64,000 nt of DNA from Hamadaea flava (GTDB lineage: Bacteria > Actinomycetota > Actinomycetes > Mycobacteriales > Micromonosporaceae), in assembly GCF_024172085.1 (NCBI RefSeq), contig NZ_JAMZDZ010000001.1, positions 8,184,001-8,248,000 on the forward strand, given 5' to 3'. Shown here piece after piece: positions 38,454 to 46,543 of the stretch. How positions within the stretch are numbered: the first letter of the stretch is position 1; every line of letters starts with the position of its first letter. The notes beneath the pieces are model-generated. The model was not told where the DNA came from, did no database searches, and saw nothing but the letters and a program-made list of their open reading frames with translations. The translations under genes were made by a program, and so were the position numbers.

Positions 38454-38526
38454 GCCGGTCCCCATGAGCCGGTGCCCGAGTGAGCCGCGCCAATGGGCCC
38501 GCAGATGAGCCTGCCCCGATGAGCCG
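38451..38526. repeat. Degenerate repeats of a stop-codon context
   Basis: TGAGCCGG-type words, starting with the stop codon of the esterase at 38451, recur at 38465, 38481, 38506 and 38520 with small changes. They fill the space before the convergent response regulator gene. Confidence 0.6.
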
Positions 38527-38551
38527 GCGCAGAGTCGGGCCAAGAGTGAGG

Positions 38552-39223
38552 TCAGGAGGTGCCGAACCGGTACCCCGCTCCGCGTACTGTCTGGATGGTG
38601 TCCTGGGCGAACGGGCGGTCGACCTTCTCCCGCAGGTAGCGGATGTACACGTCGACCACATTGGACCCGTTCAGCTGGTCGCTGTCCCACAGCTGGTCGA
38701 TCAGGTAGGTCCGTGTCAGCACCTGATCGGGATGCCGCATCAGCTCGTGCAGCAGCGCGAACTCCCGGGCCGACAGCGCCACCGGCTGCCCGTCGCGGGT
38801 CACCGTCCGTCGCGCCGGGTCCAGGGTGATGCCGGCCAGCTCCAGGACCGCCGGCCGCTGGCTGGGCGCGCGGCGGGTCAGGGCCCGCGCTCGCGCGTAC
38901 AGCTCAGCGAGGGCCACCGGCTTGATCAGGTAGTCGTCCGCGCCCGCGTCCAGCGCGGTCACCCGATCGGCCACCGCGTCGCGCGCGGTCAGCACCAGGA
39001 TCGGGGTCCAGCGCTCCTCCGCCCGCAACGTGCGGGTCACGGTCACGCCGTCGGCGCCGGGAATCGTCAGGTCCAGCACGATCAGGTCGTACGCGAATTC
39101 GCGCGCGGCCCACAACGCCTCCGTCCCCGAGACGGCGAGGTCGACGGCGTACCCTTCGCCGATCAGTCCCCGTCGCAGCGCCCCGGCCAGCGTCGTGTCG
39201 TCCTCCACCAGTAGCAGCCGCAC
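38552..39223 (-). CDS. OmpR/PhoB-type response regulator
   Basis: 223 residues from the GTG at 39223. Receiver domain (LLLVEDDTTLAGALRRGL, phospho-Asp in DLIVLDLTIPGADG, VLTARDAVADRV, DYLIKPVAL) and winged-helix DNA-binding domain (LSAREFALLHELMRHPDQVLTRTYLIDQLWD, VVDVYIRYLREKVDRP, IQTVRGAGYRFG). It faces away from its probable kinase gene with only 19 bp between the starts, an unusual arrangement for a two-component pair. Confidence 0.92.
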   Translation of the reverse strand: MRLLLVEDDTTLAGALRRGLIGEGYAVDLAVSGTEALWAAREFAYDLIVLDLTIPGADGVTVTRTLRAEERWTPILVLTARDAVADRVTALDAGADDYLIKPVALAELYARARALTRRAPSQRPAVLELAGITLDPARRTVTRDGQPVALSAREFALLHELMRHPDQVLTRTYLIDQLWDSDQLNGSNVVDVYIRYLREKVDRPFAQDTIQTVRGAGYRFGTS

Positions 39224-39242
39224 GCGGACTACCGTACGCCGG

Positions 39243-40610
39243 GTGAAGGCGCTGTTCTGGCGATGGCTACCCGGCTCGCTGCGTGGCCGGATCACGGCGG
39301 TCTACCTGCTCGCGCTCGTCGTCACCCTGACGGGGTTCGGCGTCGTGGGCTCGCTGCTGTTCGCCAGCGACCTGCGTCAGGGCGACACCGACGAGGTGAC
39401 CGCCCGGGTCGGCGACCTCGCGGCGGCGGTCCGGGCAGGCGACCTGACCCCGGTCGAGCAGGACCCGTACGCCCAGGTCATCGATGGTGGGCAGGTGACC
39501 GTGCGATCGTCGGCCGCCCCGGCGACCCCGGTGCTCGACCCCGCCGAGCTGGCCGAGGCGCGCCAGGAGAAGCTCGTCGTGCACCGGAACGTCGCGGGCC
39601 TCGGCGACGACGCGGTGCTCGTGGCGACGCCGCTGCCGGACGGCAAGGTGGCCGTCGCCGGGGCCAGCCTCGACACCGTGAACACCGCGGCTCGCCGGCT
39701 CATCACCGGGCTGGCCCTCGGCCTGCCGATCCTGCTGGTGCTGCTGACCCTCGGCGTACGCCGGCTGCTGGGCTCGGCGTTGCGGCCGGTCGCGGGGCTG
39801 ACCGCGGAGGCGCAGGAGATCAGCACGGCCGACCCCGGGCGGCGGTTGCCGGTGCCGCCCGGTGAGGACGAGATCGCGTCCCTCGCGCGTACGCTCAACG
39901 GGATGCTCGACCGCATCGCGGCCGCGACGAAGCGGGAGCGCACGTTCCTGGACGCGGCCGCGCACGAACTGCGTACCCCGGTGGCGGCCTTGCGGGCGGA
40001 GCTGGAGCTGGGGTTGGCCGGGGGCGACGCTCAGGCCGAGGAGGCATTGCGGGGCGCGTTGCGGGAGGCCGACCGGCTGGCCCGGCTGACCGCGGACATG
40101 CTGACGCTGGCCCGGGCGCGGGCCGGGCAGCTGCCGTTGGAGCGGATGCCCACCGATGTGACCGACCGGGTACGCGCGACCGCGCGACGGGTGGCCGGGA
40201 CCTATTCGCTGAGTCTGCGGGTGGTGGGCGAGGAACTGGTCGGCGACCTCGATCCGGTTCGCCTGGATCAGGTGGTGACGAACCTCGTCGCCAACGCCGC
40301 GCAGGCCGGAGCCGGGCAGGTGACCGTGGGAGTACGCGGCCAGGAGCCCGAGACGGTCGTGATCACGGTCGACGACGACGGGCCCGGATTCCCGGCCGCG
40401 ATGCTGCCCGTGCAGTTCCCCGAACCCGGTTCGGTGCCCCGGCACGATTCGAGCGGGACCGGGTTGGGCCTGACCATCGTCGACATGATCGCCCGGGCGC
40501 ACGGCGGGTCGGTCGTGGCCGCGAACAGCTCTCCGCTCGGCGGCGCGCACGTCGAGGTGCGGCTGTCTTCCGCGCGGGATTCGGGTCGCGATTTGTCGGA
40601 CTCGGCGTAG
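39243..40610 (+). CDS. Sensor histidine kinase (EnvZ/QseC type)
   Basis: 455 residues from the GTG at 39243. Membrane helices at about 14-36 and 148-170 enclose a short extracytoplasmic sensor region rich in Asp; HAMP (LRPVAGLTAEAQEISTADPGRRLPV), HisKA with RERTFLDAAAHELRTPVAALRAELELGL, and HATPase (LVANAAQAGAGQ, VDDDGPGFP, GTGLGLTIVDMIARAHGG). Divergent from the OmpR-type regulator. No clear target operon nearby; the MprF-like operon is adjacent to the regulator and might be regulated by it. Confidence 0.92.
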   Translation: MKALFWRWLPGSLRGRITAVYLLALVVTLTGFGVVGSLLFASDLRQGDTDEVTARVGDLAAAVRAGDLTPVEQDPYAQVIDGGQVTVRSSAAPATPVLDPAELAEARQEKLVVHRNVAGLGDDAVLVATPLPDGKVAVAGASLDTVNTAARRLITGLALGLPILLVLLTLGVRRLLGSALRPVAGLTAEAQEISTADPGRRLPVPPGEDEIASLARTLNGMLDRIAAATKRERTFLDAAAHELRTPVAALRAELELGLAGGDAQAEEALRGALREADRLARLTADMLTLARARAGQLPLERMPTDVTDRVRATARRVAGTYSLSLRVVGEELVGDLDPVRLDQVVTNLVANAAQAGAGQVTVGVRGQEPETVVITVDDDGPGFPAAMLPVQFPEPGSVPRHDSSGTGLGLTIVDMIARAHGGSVVAANSSPLGGAHVEVRLSSARDSGRDLSDSA

Positions 40611-40613
40611 ATT
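40608..40613 (+). promoter_or_regulatory. -10 box of the DUF2795 gene (leaderless)
   Basis: TAGATT, 7 bp before the GTG at 40621; it overlaps the stop codon of the kinase gene. No -35 box recognised. Confidence 0.4.
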
Positions 40614-40620
40614 GGCCTAC

Positions 40621-40905
40621 GTGGCTGATCCGTACGAGCTTGTCAAAGAGACCCTGGCCGAGTTCAAATTCCCGGGTACGCAGCAGGAAATCGTCGAATA
40701 CGCCTTCCAGTACGGCGCCGACCCGGACACCCGCCGGGCGTTGCACAGTCTGCCGCTGGCGACCTACGACAACCTGGCCGAAGTGCTGCGCTCGGTCCGG
40801 CTGCCCACCGTCGACGAAGAGGGCCTGACGCCGTCGGAGAAGGCGGCCCACTCCCGGTCCAAGCACAGCCGGCAGGTCGCGGAGTACCTACGCGACGTGA
40901 GCTGA
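40621..40905 (+). CDS. DUF2795 protein
   Basis: 94 residues from GTG 40621. DUF2795 pattern: VKETLAEFKFPGTQQEIVEYAFQYGADPDTRRALHSLPLATYDNLAEVLRSV, a small helical protein common in actinobacteria. Its C-terminal tail is basic (KAAHSRSKHSRQ). Function unknown. It overlaps the convergent DUF1275 gene by 18 bp. Confidence 0.85.
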   Translation: MADPYELVKETLAEFKFPGTQQEIVEYAFQYGADPDTRRALHSLPLATYDNLAEVLRSVRLPTVDEEGLTPSEKAAHSRSKHSRQVAEYLRDVS

Positions 40906-41640
40906 CGCCCAGCGTTGCGTCGACCGCGCGGCGCGTACCGCCGTGACGGCCACGAACGCCAGCACGATCGAGGCGACGACCAGCACCCAGTCCGGATGGC
41001 CTCGATCGACCAGCAGCGCGCCCGCGAACGCGCCGGCGAACATGCTGAGGATCGAGACCATCCGGCGCCCCGAACGCCCGCCCGGTCCGCCGGCCCAGCG
41101 GCTTTCGGCCGCGATCGCGGTCAACGTCCTCGTCAGCACGGTCGTCGTCAGATCCGGTACGCCCAACGCCCGCACGGCGGCGTTCTGGAAGCCCAGCGCC
41201 GCAGCGAGCACGCCGATCAGCACGGCGGCGGGGACTCCGGTGTACGGGTGCGCCGCGGCGAGCCCGACGATCGCGGCGGCGACCGTCACCGGCACCTGAA
41301 CCAGCATGGCGAGCAACGCCATGCGACCGCGATGCGGGGCGAATCGGCGCATCGTACGCGCGCTGAGTACCGCGCCGGCGGTGAACGCGGCCAACCCGAG
41401 CAATGACCGCCACACGTCGAACTCGCCGACGCCGGCCAGGGCGAAGCCGAGGAACAGGACATTGCCGGTCATGTTGGCCACGAAGACGTGCCCGAGGGCG
41501 AGATAGCTGAACGCGTCGACCAGTCCGGTGCCCACGGTCAGCAGCACCAGCATCGGGGGCAGCGGACCGTGGTCGCTGTCAGGCGGCGGCGAGATCGTGT
41601 GCCACGCCTCACGAAGGCTCATACCGCCATCGTCGGTCAT
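40888..41640 (-). CDS. YoaK/DUF1275-family membrane protein
   Basis: 250 residues if started at the ATG at 41640; in-frame ATGs at 41661 and 41622 are alternatives. Six membrane segments; the signature VLLTVGTGLVDAFSYLALGHVFVANMTGNVLFLG is diagnostic for DUF1275, as is GFQNAAVRALGVPDLTTTVLTRTLTAI in the middle. Transport function is assumed for the family but the substrate is not known. Confidence 0.87.
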   Translation of the reverse strand: MTDDGGMSLREAWHTISPPPDSDHGPLPPMLVLLTVGTGLVDAFSYLALGHVFVANMTGNVLFLGFALAGVGEFDVWRSLLGLAAFTAGAVLSARTMRRFAPHRGRMALLAMLVQVPVTVAAAIVGLAAAHPYTGVPAAVLIGVLAAALGFQNAAVRALGVPDLTTTVLTRTLTAIAAESRWAGGPGGRSGRRMVSILSMFAGAFAGALLVDRGHPDWVLVVASIVLAFVAVTAVRAARSTQRWASAHVA

Positions 41641-41680
41641 TCTCGGGACGATGTACGGCATATCGGGCCGACGGCCGGGA

Positions 41681-42097
41681 TCAGCCGGGCGTGAAGCTCT
41701 CGGCGATATCGTCGCGGACGGCGGCGACGGCATGTTTGAGGAACGCGTCGACCCGCTCGTGGTCACACTCGCCGAGCACCCCGACGTCCACCCGGCTCCG
41801 AGCGTCCGGCAGCGGCGTGATCACCAGGTTGGCGTACCAGGCGTCGCCGGACTCGGTGGCGACCGGCAGCACCCGCTGGTGCCGCAGTCCCGGGTCGCCG
41901 GTGCCGTCCACGTCCGGCGTGTGCAGGCGTACGCGCAGCAGGCCCGGCCCGTCCTCGTCGAGGCGCAACGGCTCGGGCAGCCAGCGGGCGACCCGGCCGG
42001 GATCGGTCAACGACTCGAAGACCAACTCGGGGACCACCCCGAACTCGACGACGGCGTGCGGACGCGTTTGGACAGCCAGATCCACGGGTGCGGGCAT
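41681..42097 (-). CDS. SRPBCC/polyketide cyclase-like protein
   Basis: 138 residues. START-like fold with FESLTDPGRVARWLPEPLRLD, the common opening of these proteins, then several strands and a terminal helix VDAFLKHAVAAVRDDIAESF. No catalytic residues are evident; probably binds a hydrophobic ligand. 18 bp downstream of the DUF1232 gene on the same strand, so likely in the same operon. Confidence 0.72.
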   Translation of the reverse strand: MPAPVDLAVQTRPHAVVEFGVVPELVFESLTDPGRVARWLPEPLRLDEDGPGLLRVRLHTPDVDGTGDPGLRHQRVLPVATESGDAWYANLVITPLPDARSRVDVGVLGECDHERVDAFLKHAVAAVRDDIAESFTPG

Positions 42098-42115
42098 ACC
42101 CTCAGGCTAAACCGG

Positions 42116-42505
42116 CTAAACCGGACCGAGCAGGCGTTCGATCAACCGCGGCTCGCCCGGCCAGGCCGCCAGCAGCACGTCACGGGGGACTTGGCGGCCG
42201 GCGTACCGCAGGCACAAGGCCACCACGATGATGTCGTCCAGCGGGCCGATGACCGGGATGAACTCGGGGATGAGATCGATCGGGCTGGCCACCCAGATCC
42301 CGGCGAACACGATCGCGATCTTCGCCTTGCGCGGCACCCGCGGGTCCTTGCGCAACCTGCGGACGGTCGTCACACAGTCGGGGATGAACGCCGCGAGATC
42401 GCGCAGCACGCCCGGCGGCAGCCGCTTGGCCAGCAAGATCAGGACGCCCCACGAAGCGATGACGACGGCGATCGCGACGCCGAGCCCGATCAGCCAGTCC
42501 CGCAT
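42116..42505 (-). CDS. DUF1232 (YkvA-like) membrane protein
   Basis: 129 residues. One N-terminal membrane helix (LIGLGVAIAVVIASWGVLILLA) and the DUF1232 core KAKIAIVFAGIWVASPIDLIPEFIPVIGPLDDIIVVALCLRYAGR, the SPIDLIPD-type motif being diagnostic. Four bp from the TauE/SafE gene. Function unknown. Confidence 0.87.
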   Translation of the reverse strand: MRDWLIGLGVAIAVVIASWGVLILLAKRLPPGVLRDLAAFIPDCVTTVRRLRKDPRVPRKAKIAIVFAGIWVASPIDLIPEFIPVIGPLDDIIVVALCLRYAGRQVPRDVLLAAWPGEPRLIERLLGPV

Positions 42506-42509
42506 GTGA

Positions 42510-43238
42510 TCACATCCCTCCCAGGAAGAGTAATCCCGACACGATGAGACCAGCCTCGACGAGCAGCACGAACACCCGGTCGCTGACCCGGGTCAGGATC
42601 TTCTTGCCCGTCCACGCCCCGGCGAGCACCGCCGGAGTCAGCGCCAGCCCGTAGAGCAGCACGGTCCGGGTCAACAGGTCACCCGTCCCGTACGCGGTGA
42701 GCTTGGCCAGGTGCATGGTCAGCGCGCTGGCCGCCTCTGTCCCGATGTACGCCGCCCGAGCCAGCCCATAAGCGAGGAAGAACGGCGCGGTCAACGGGCC
42801 GACCGAGCCGAGCAGAGCGGAGCCGAACCCGGACGCGGCTCCGACCGCGGCGAAGACGGGGTCCTTCGGCTTGCCCGGCCGGGGGCGTACGCGCCGCCAC
42901 CCGACCAGTCCGATGAGGAAACCGCCGAGGACCCGTTTGAGCGGGCTGAGCGGGGCGTGCGCGAGCAGGATGCCGCCCGCCACGGCGAACGGGACCGCCC
43001 CGAGGGCGAACCAGCCGATGAGCCGCCACCGAAGGTCGTGGCGGTTGAGCCAGACCCGGGCGCCGTTGCTCGACAGCTGCGTCAGGGTGAGCATCGGCAC
43101 CGCCGTCCGCAGCCCGAACAAGGCGGTGAACACCGGAAGCAGCAATACGCCGCCGCCGAACCCGGCCACCGCAGAGAGCAGCGCGAGCGCGTACGCGGCG
43201 GCGGACGCGCCGAGCAGCACCGGCCAGTCGATCGGCAT
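42510..43238 (-). CDS. TauE/SafE (TSUP) family permease
   Basis: 242 residues, about seven to eight transmembrane segments. TSUP pattern in both halves: ALLSAVAGFGGGVLLLPVFTALFG and AASGFGSALLGSVGPLTAPFFLAYGL. The family exports sulfite, sulfonates or other organosulfur anions. First gene of the three-gene set down to 41681. The link with sulfur is weak here, since no sulfur metabolic gene adjoins. Confidence 0.88.
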   Translation of the reverse strand: MPIDWPVLLGASAAAYALALLSAVAGFGGGVLLLPVFTALFGLRTAVPMLTLTQLSSNGARVWLNRHDLRWRLIGWFALGAVPFAVAGGILLAHAPLSPLKRVLGGFLIGLVGWRRVRPRPGKPKDPVFAAVGAASGFGSALLGSVGPLTAPFFLAYGLARAAYIGTEAASALTMHLAKLTAYGTGDLLTRTVLLYGLALTPAVLAGAWTGKKILTRVSDRVFVLLVEAGLIVSGLLFLGGM

Positions 43239-43279
43239 CCGGCCACAGTGCCACAGCGGCCGGATGCCGATCGACCCCT

Positions 43280-44020
43280 TTAGCTGGTGAAGCCGCCGTC
43301 GACGCTGATCGACGTGCCGGTGACGTAGCGGCTGTCGGCGCGGGCGAGGAACGCCACCGCCGCCGCGATGTCGGCCGGGTCGGCGTAGTGCCCCGTGGCG
43401 GTGAACCCGTTGACGACCGTCGCGTTCGGACCGTCCGCCGGGTTCAGCTCGGTGTCGGTCGCGCCCGGGTGCACCAGGTTCACCGTGATGCCGCGCGGGC
43501 CGAGTTCCCGGCCGAGCGCCTTGGTGAGACCGGTGAGCGCCGTCTTGCTCAGCGAGTACAGCGAGAAGCCGGGGAACACCACCCGCTCGGCCGCGTTGCT
43601 GCCGATCATGATGATGCGGCCCCCGCTGGTCAGGTGCCGCAGCGCCGCCTGGCTGGCGACGAACGGGGCCCGGACGTTGACGGCCACGGTCTGCTCGAAG
43701 TCGGCGAGGGTCAGCTCCTCGATCGGGCCGAGCCGGAACTCGCCCGCGTTGTTGACCAGGATGTCGAGCCGCCCGAACTCGGCTGCGGCGGCGTCGACCG
43801 CCGCGACGACCTCGGCCGGGTCCGCGCTGTCCGCGCGATGCGCGGCCGCGCGCCGGCCCAGCGCCACGATCTGCTTCACGACATTCTCGGCGGCCTGCGC
43901 GTCCCGCTGATAGGTGATCACCACGTCGGCGCCGTCCTGCGCCAGGCGCAGGGCCACGGCCGCGCCGATGCCCCGTCCGCCGCCGGTCACGAGGGCTACC
44001 TTGCTGTTCAGTGCGTTCAT
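43280..44020 (-). CDS. SDR-family oxidoreductase (FabG-like)
   Basis: 246 residues from the ATG at 44020; a GTG six bases earlier is possible. Classical short-chain dehydrogenase: VTGGGRGIGAAVALRLAQDG (NAD(P) binding), VNNAGEF, IGSNAA with the catalytic Ser position, YSLSKTALTGLTKALGREL with the active Tyr and Lys, and VHPGATDTELNP. The Thr-rich Tyr at codon 47 position (ITYQRDA) suggests NADPH preference (inference). Downstream of a P450 on the same strand, 57 bp apart; they may form a small modifying pair. Confidence 0.88.
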   Translation of the reverse strand: MNALNSKVALVTGGGRGIGAAVALRLAQDGADVVITYQRDAQAAENVVKQIVALGRRAAAHRADSADPAEVVAAVDAAAAEFGRLDILVNNAGEFRLGPIEELTLADFEQTVAVNVRAPFVASQAALRHLTSGGRIIMIGSNAAERVVFPGFSLYSLSKTALTGLTKALGRELGPRGITVNLVHPGATDTELNPADGPNATVVNGFTATGHYADPADIAAAVAFLARADSRYVTGTSISVDGGFTS

Positions 44021-44077
44021 GATCACTAGACTGGTACGCCTGAAGCCGAGCGTCTGGCGAGGATCGGACGCGGCAGT

Positions 44078-45352
44078 TCAGCCGAGCCGCACCGGGAGCG
44101 ACTCGACCCCGTACACAATGGACGCGGGACGGAAGCGCAGCTCGGCGGGCTCGACGGCCAGCCGCATGCCGGGGAAGCGCCGGACCAGCGCCGGGTACGC
44201 CGCCCGCAGCTCCATCTTCGCCAGCTCGGCGCCGATGCAGCGGTGCAGTCCGTGCCCGAAGGCCAGATGCGAGGTCGGCGTACGGGTGGGATCGGGGTGC
44301 TCCAGGTTCGGGCCGAGCACCGGATCGCGGTTGGCCCCCGACAACGAGACGATCACCACGTCGCCGCGGCTGATCTGCGTACCGGCGATCGTGAGGTCGT
44401 CGCGAGCGAAGCGGGGGAAGGCCACCTGGACGACGGCCAGATGCCGCAGCACCTCCTCGACGAAGGGCGCGGCGGCCTCGTCCGTTGTGCGTACCAGCTG
44501 AAAAGCCGCAGGATCCGAGAGCAGGACCAGGGCCCCCAGCGCGAGCATGCTCGCGGTCGTCTCGAAGCCCCCGGTCAGCACGCCGTCCGCGAGGCCCGCG
44601 AGCTCGTCGTCGGTGACCTCGTCGCCGTGCTCGCGGATGATCATGCCGATGAGCCCGTCGCCGGGTGCGCGGCGCTGAACCTCGACCACGGTACGCAGAT
44701 AGTCGAGCGACTCGCTGATGGCCCCGAGGGACGCGCCCGCGCCCGCGAAGACGTCGAAGCGGGCCATGGCCAGGCGCTGGAAGTCGGCCCGGTCGGCGTA
44801 GGGCACGCCGAGCAGCTCGCAGATGACCAGCGACGGGATCGGCAGGGCGAACTCCGCGACCAGGTCCACCGGTCCGGGCGCGGCGGCCATCGCGTCGAGG
44901 CGATCCTCGACGATCTCGTGGATGCGCGGCGTCAGGCGAGCCAGCCGCCGCATGGTGAACTCCGGCGTGAGCAGCTTGCGCAACCGCGTGTGCTCAGGCG
45001 GATCGGCGAAGCCCAGCCCGCCCGGCCCGGCGACGCCCGGCGCGAGATTGGCGAAGTCGGTGGAGAATCCGTCGCCGTCGGCGAGCACCTGCTTGGCCGC
45101 GTCGTAGCCGGTGACCAGCCAGACCTTCAGCCCGAACGGCACCGGCAGCCGCGACACGGGAGCCTGGTCACGGATCGCGGCCAGCTCGGGCACCGGATCG
45201 ATCCCGGCCCGCCGCAACGGCACCAGCGTGCGGTCGGGCAGCATGCCTACCTTGGCCAGGTCGAAGCCGCCCTTGCGGCCCAGATAGCGCCGGGCCGCCG
45301 CGGCGAGGATGCGCGACGTCAGCTGCCTCACCCGCGCGACGCTACTGGACAT
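44078..45352 (-). CDS. Cytochrome P450
   Basis: 424 residues from the ATG at 45352; a TTG at 45388 is in frame but less likely. Conserved parts: GFADPPEHTRLRKLLTPEFTMRRL, the I-helix LADGVLTGGFETTASMLALG, the EEVLR ExxR motif, and the heme loop SHLAFGHGLHRCIGAELAKMEL with the axial Cys. The N-terminal RYLGRKGGFDLAKVG is hydrophilic and positively charged, no membrane anchor. Substrate unknown; typical of actinobacterial secondary-metabolite or xenobiotic P450s. No ferredoxin gene is beside it. Confidence 0.92.
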   Translation of the reverse strand: MSSSVARVRQLTSRILAAAARRYLGRKGGFDLAKVGMLPDRTLVPLRRAGIDPVPELAAIRDQAPVSRLPVPFGLKVWLVTGYDAAKQVLADGDGFSTDFANLAPGVAGPGGLGFADPPEHTRLRKLLTPEFTMRRLARLTPRIHEIVEDRLDAMAAAPGPVDLVAEFALPIPSLVICELLGVPYADRADFQRLAMARFDVFAGAGASLGAISESLDYLRTVVEVQRRAPGDGLIGMIIREHGDEVTDDELAGLADGVLTGGFETTASMLALGALVLLSDPAAFQLVRTTDEAAAPFVEEVLRHLAVVQVAFPRFARDDLTIAGTQISRGDVVIVSLSGANRDPVLGPNLEHPDPTRTPTSHLAFGHGLHRCIGAELAKMELRAAYPALVRRFPGMRLAVEPAELRFRPASIVYGVESLPVRLG

Positions 45353-45428
45353 TCGCCCTGACGGGGAACCTGATCGTTGGATTGGCAATAGCCGGGAACT
45401 TTCCCACCGGACGGGACGACCGTCGTGG

Positions 45429-46400
45429 TCAAAGCCAATCGCGGCGACGGAACAGCAGGTAGAGGCTCACCGACAAGACGGCGATGATCGAGCTCGACAG
45501 GATGAAACCCCACAGGCTCCCGAAGCCGGGGTAGGGGACGTTCTGGCCGTAGAAGCCCGTCACCGCGGTCGGCACCGCGATGATGGCCGCCCAGCTCGTC
45601 ACCTGCTTCATGATCACGTTGAGCCGGTTGCCCCGCAGGGTCAGCTGCGTCTCCAGAATCGTGCTGACCAGCTCCCGCAACGTGTCCGCCCGCTCGACCG
45701 CGCGCCGGGCATGGTCGTAGACGTCCTCGTAGTACGGCTCCATGGCGTCGTCGAAGGCACGGCCCTCCCGACGCAACCCGTCGACCAGCTCCTGCGTCGG
45801 CACCACCACGTGACGCAGCCGCACGAGGCTCTTACGCAGCTCATACGTACGCCGCTGCATGTCGCGGGACTGCGTCGGCCGGTCGTCGAACAGGGCGTCC
45901 TCGAGATCCTCGATCTGCTCGTCCAGCGCCTCGCTCGCGTCGCTGAGCGTGTCCACCACGTAGTCGATCAGCCCGTGCAGCAGGTACGCCACCCCGTGCT
46001 TGGCCAACGCCGGCAGCAGATCCCACCGGCTGGTGACCTCGTTGATGTCGAACGACTCGTCCGGCCGGATGGTCACCAGCGCGTTCGGCGTGACGAACGC
46101 GTTCACCGTCGTCTTCGTCAGCTCCCCGGTCTCCACGTCCAGCCTCACCGCGTACGCCGTGACGAACAGGTGGGAGGCGTACCGGTCGATCTTGGGCCGT
46201 TGATGCTCCGTGAGCGCGTCCTCCACCGCCAGCGGGTGCAGGCCCAACTCCTCGCTGACCGAGTGCAGGTCGTCGGGGGTGGGCCGCAGCAGATCGAACC
46301 ACACCGTGCACGCCGGATCGGCCAGATGGTCGGAGACCTCGGCGATGGGGAAGCCCTGGGCGGCGATCTTGCCGTCGCGGTAGAGACGGGTCAGCGGCAT
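45429..46400 (-). CDS. corA: CorA-family magnesium/cobalt transporter
   Basis: 323 residues from the ATG at 46400 (GGGAAGGTGAGGGC upstream). Long soluble N-terminal domain, the stalk helix (ALDEQIEDLEDALFDDRPTQSRDMQRRTYELRKSL), and two C-terminal membrane helices, the first preceded by the pore signature TGFYGQNVPYPG. The usual GMN selectivity motif reads GQN here (Tyr284-Gly-Gln-Asn), a variant that also occurs in other actinobacterial CorA-type proteins. Divergent from the serine hydrolase gene. Confidence 0.92.
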   Translation of the reverse strand: MPLTRLYRDGKIAAQGFPIAEVSDHLADPACTVWFDLLRPTPDDLHSVSEELGLHPLAVEDALTEHQRPKIDRYASHLFVTAYAVRLDVETGELTKTTVNAFVTPNALVTIRPDESFDINEVTSRWDLLPALAKHGVAYLLHGLIDYVVDTLSDASEALDEQIEDLEDALFDDRPTQSRDMQRRTYELRKSLVRLRHVVVPTQELVDGLRREGRAFDDAMEPYYEDVYDHARRAVERADTLRELVSTILETQLTLRGNRLNVIMKQVTSWAAIIAVPTAVTGFYGQNVPYPGFGSLWGFILSSSIIAVLSVSLYLLFRRRDWL

Positions 46401-46543
46401 GCCCTCACCTTCCCACAGGTTCAGACCTTCCGCTGCGCCCGTATTGTCCGTTTCTCGTCGTGTCAGGGCGATGACAGGGCCGTGACAGCCGCAGCCGACA
46501 AGGTTGCTCGCATACCGCCCGATGAACACAAGGAGCTTGGACG

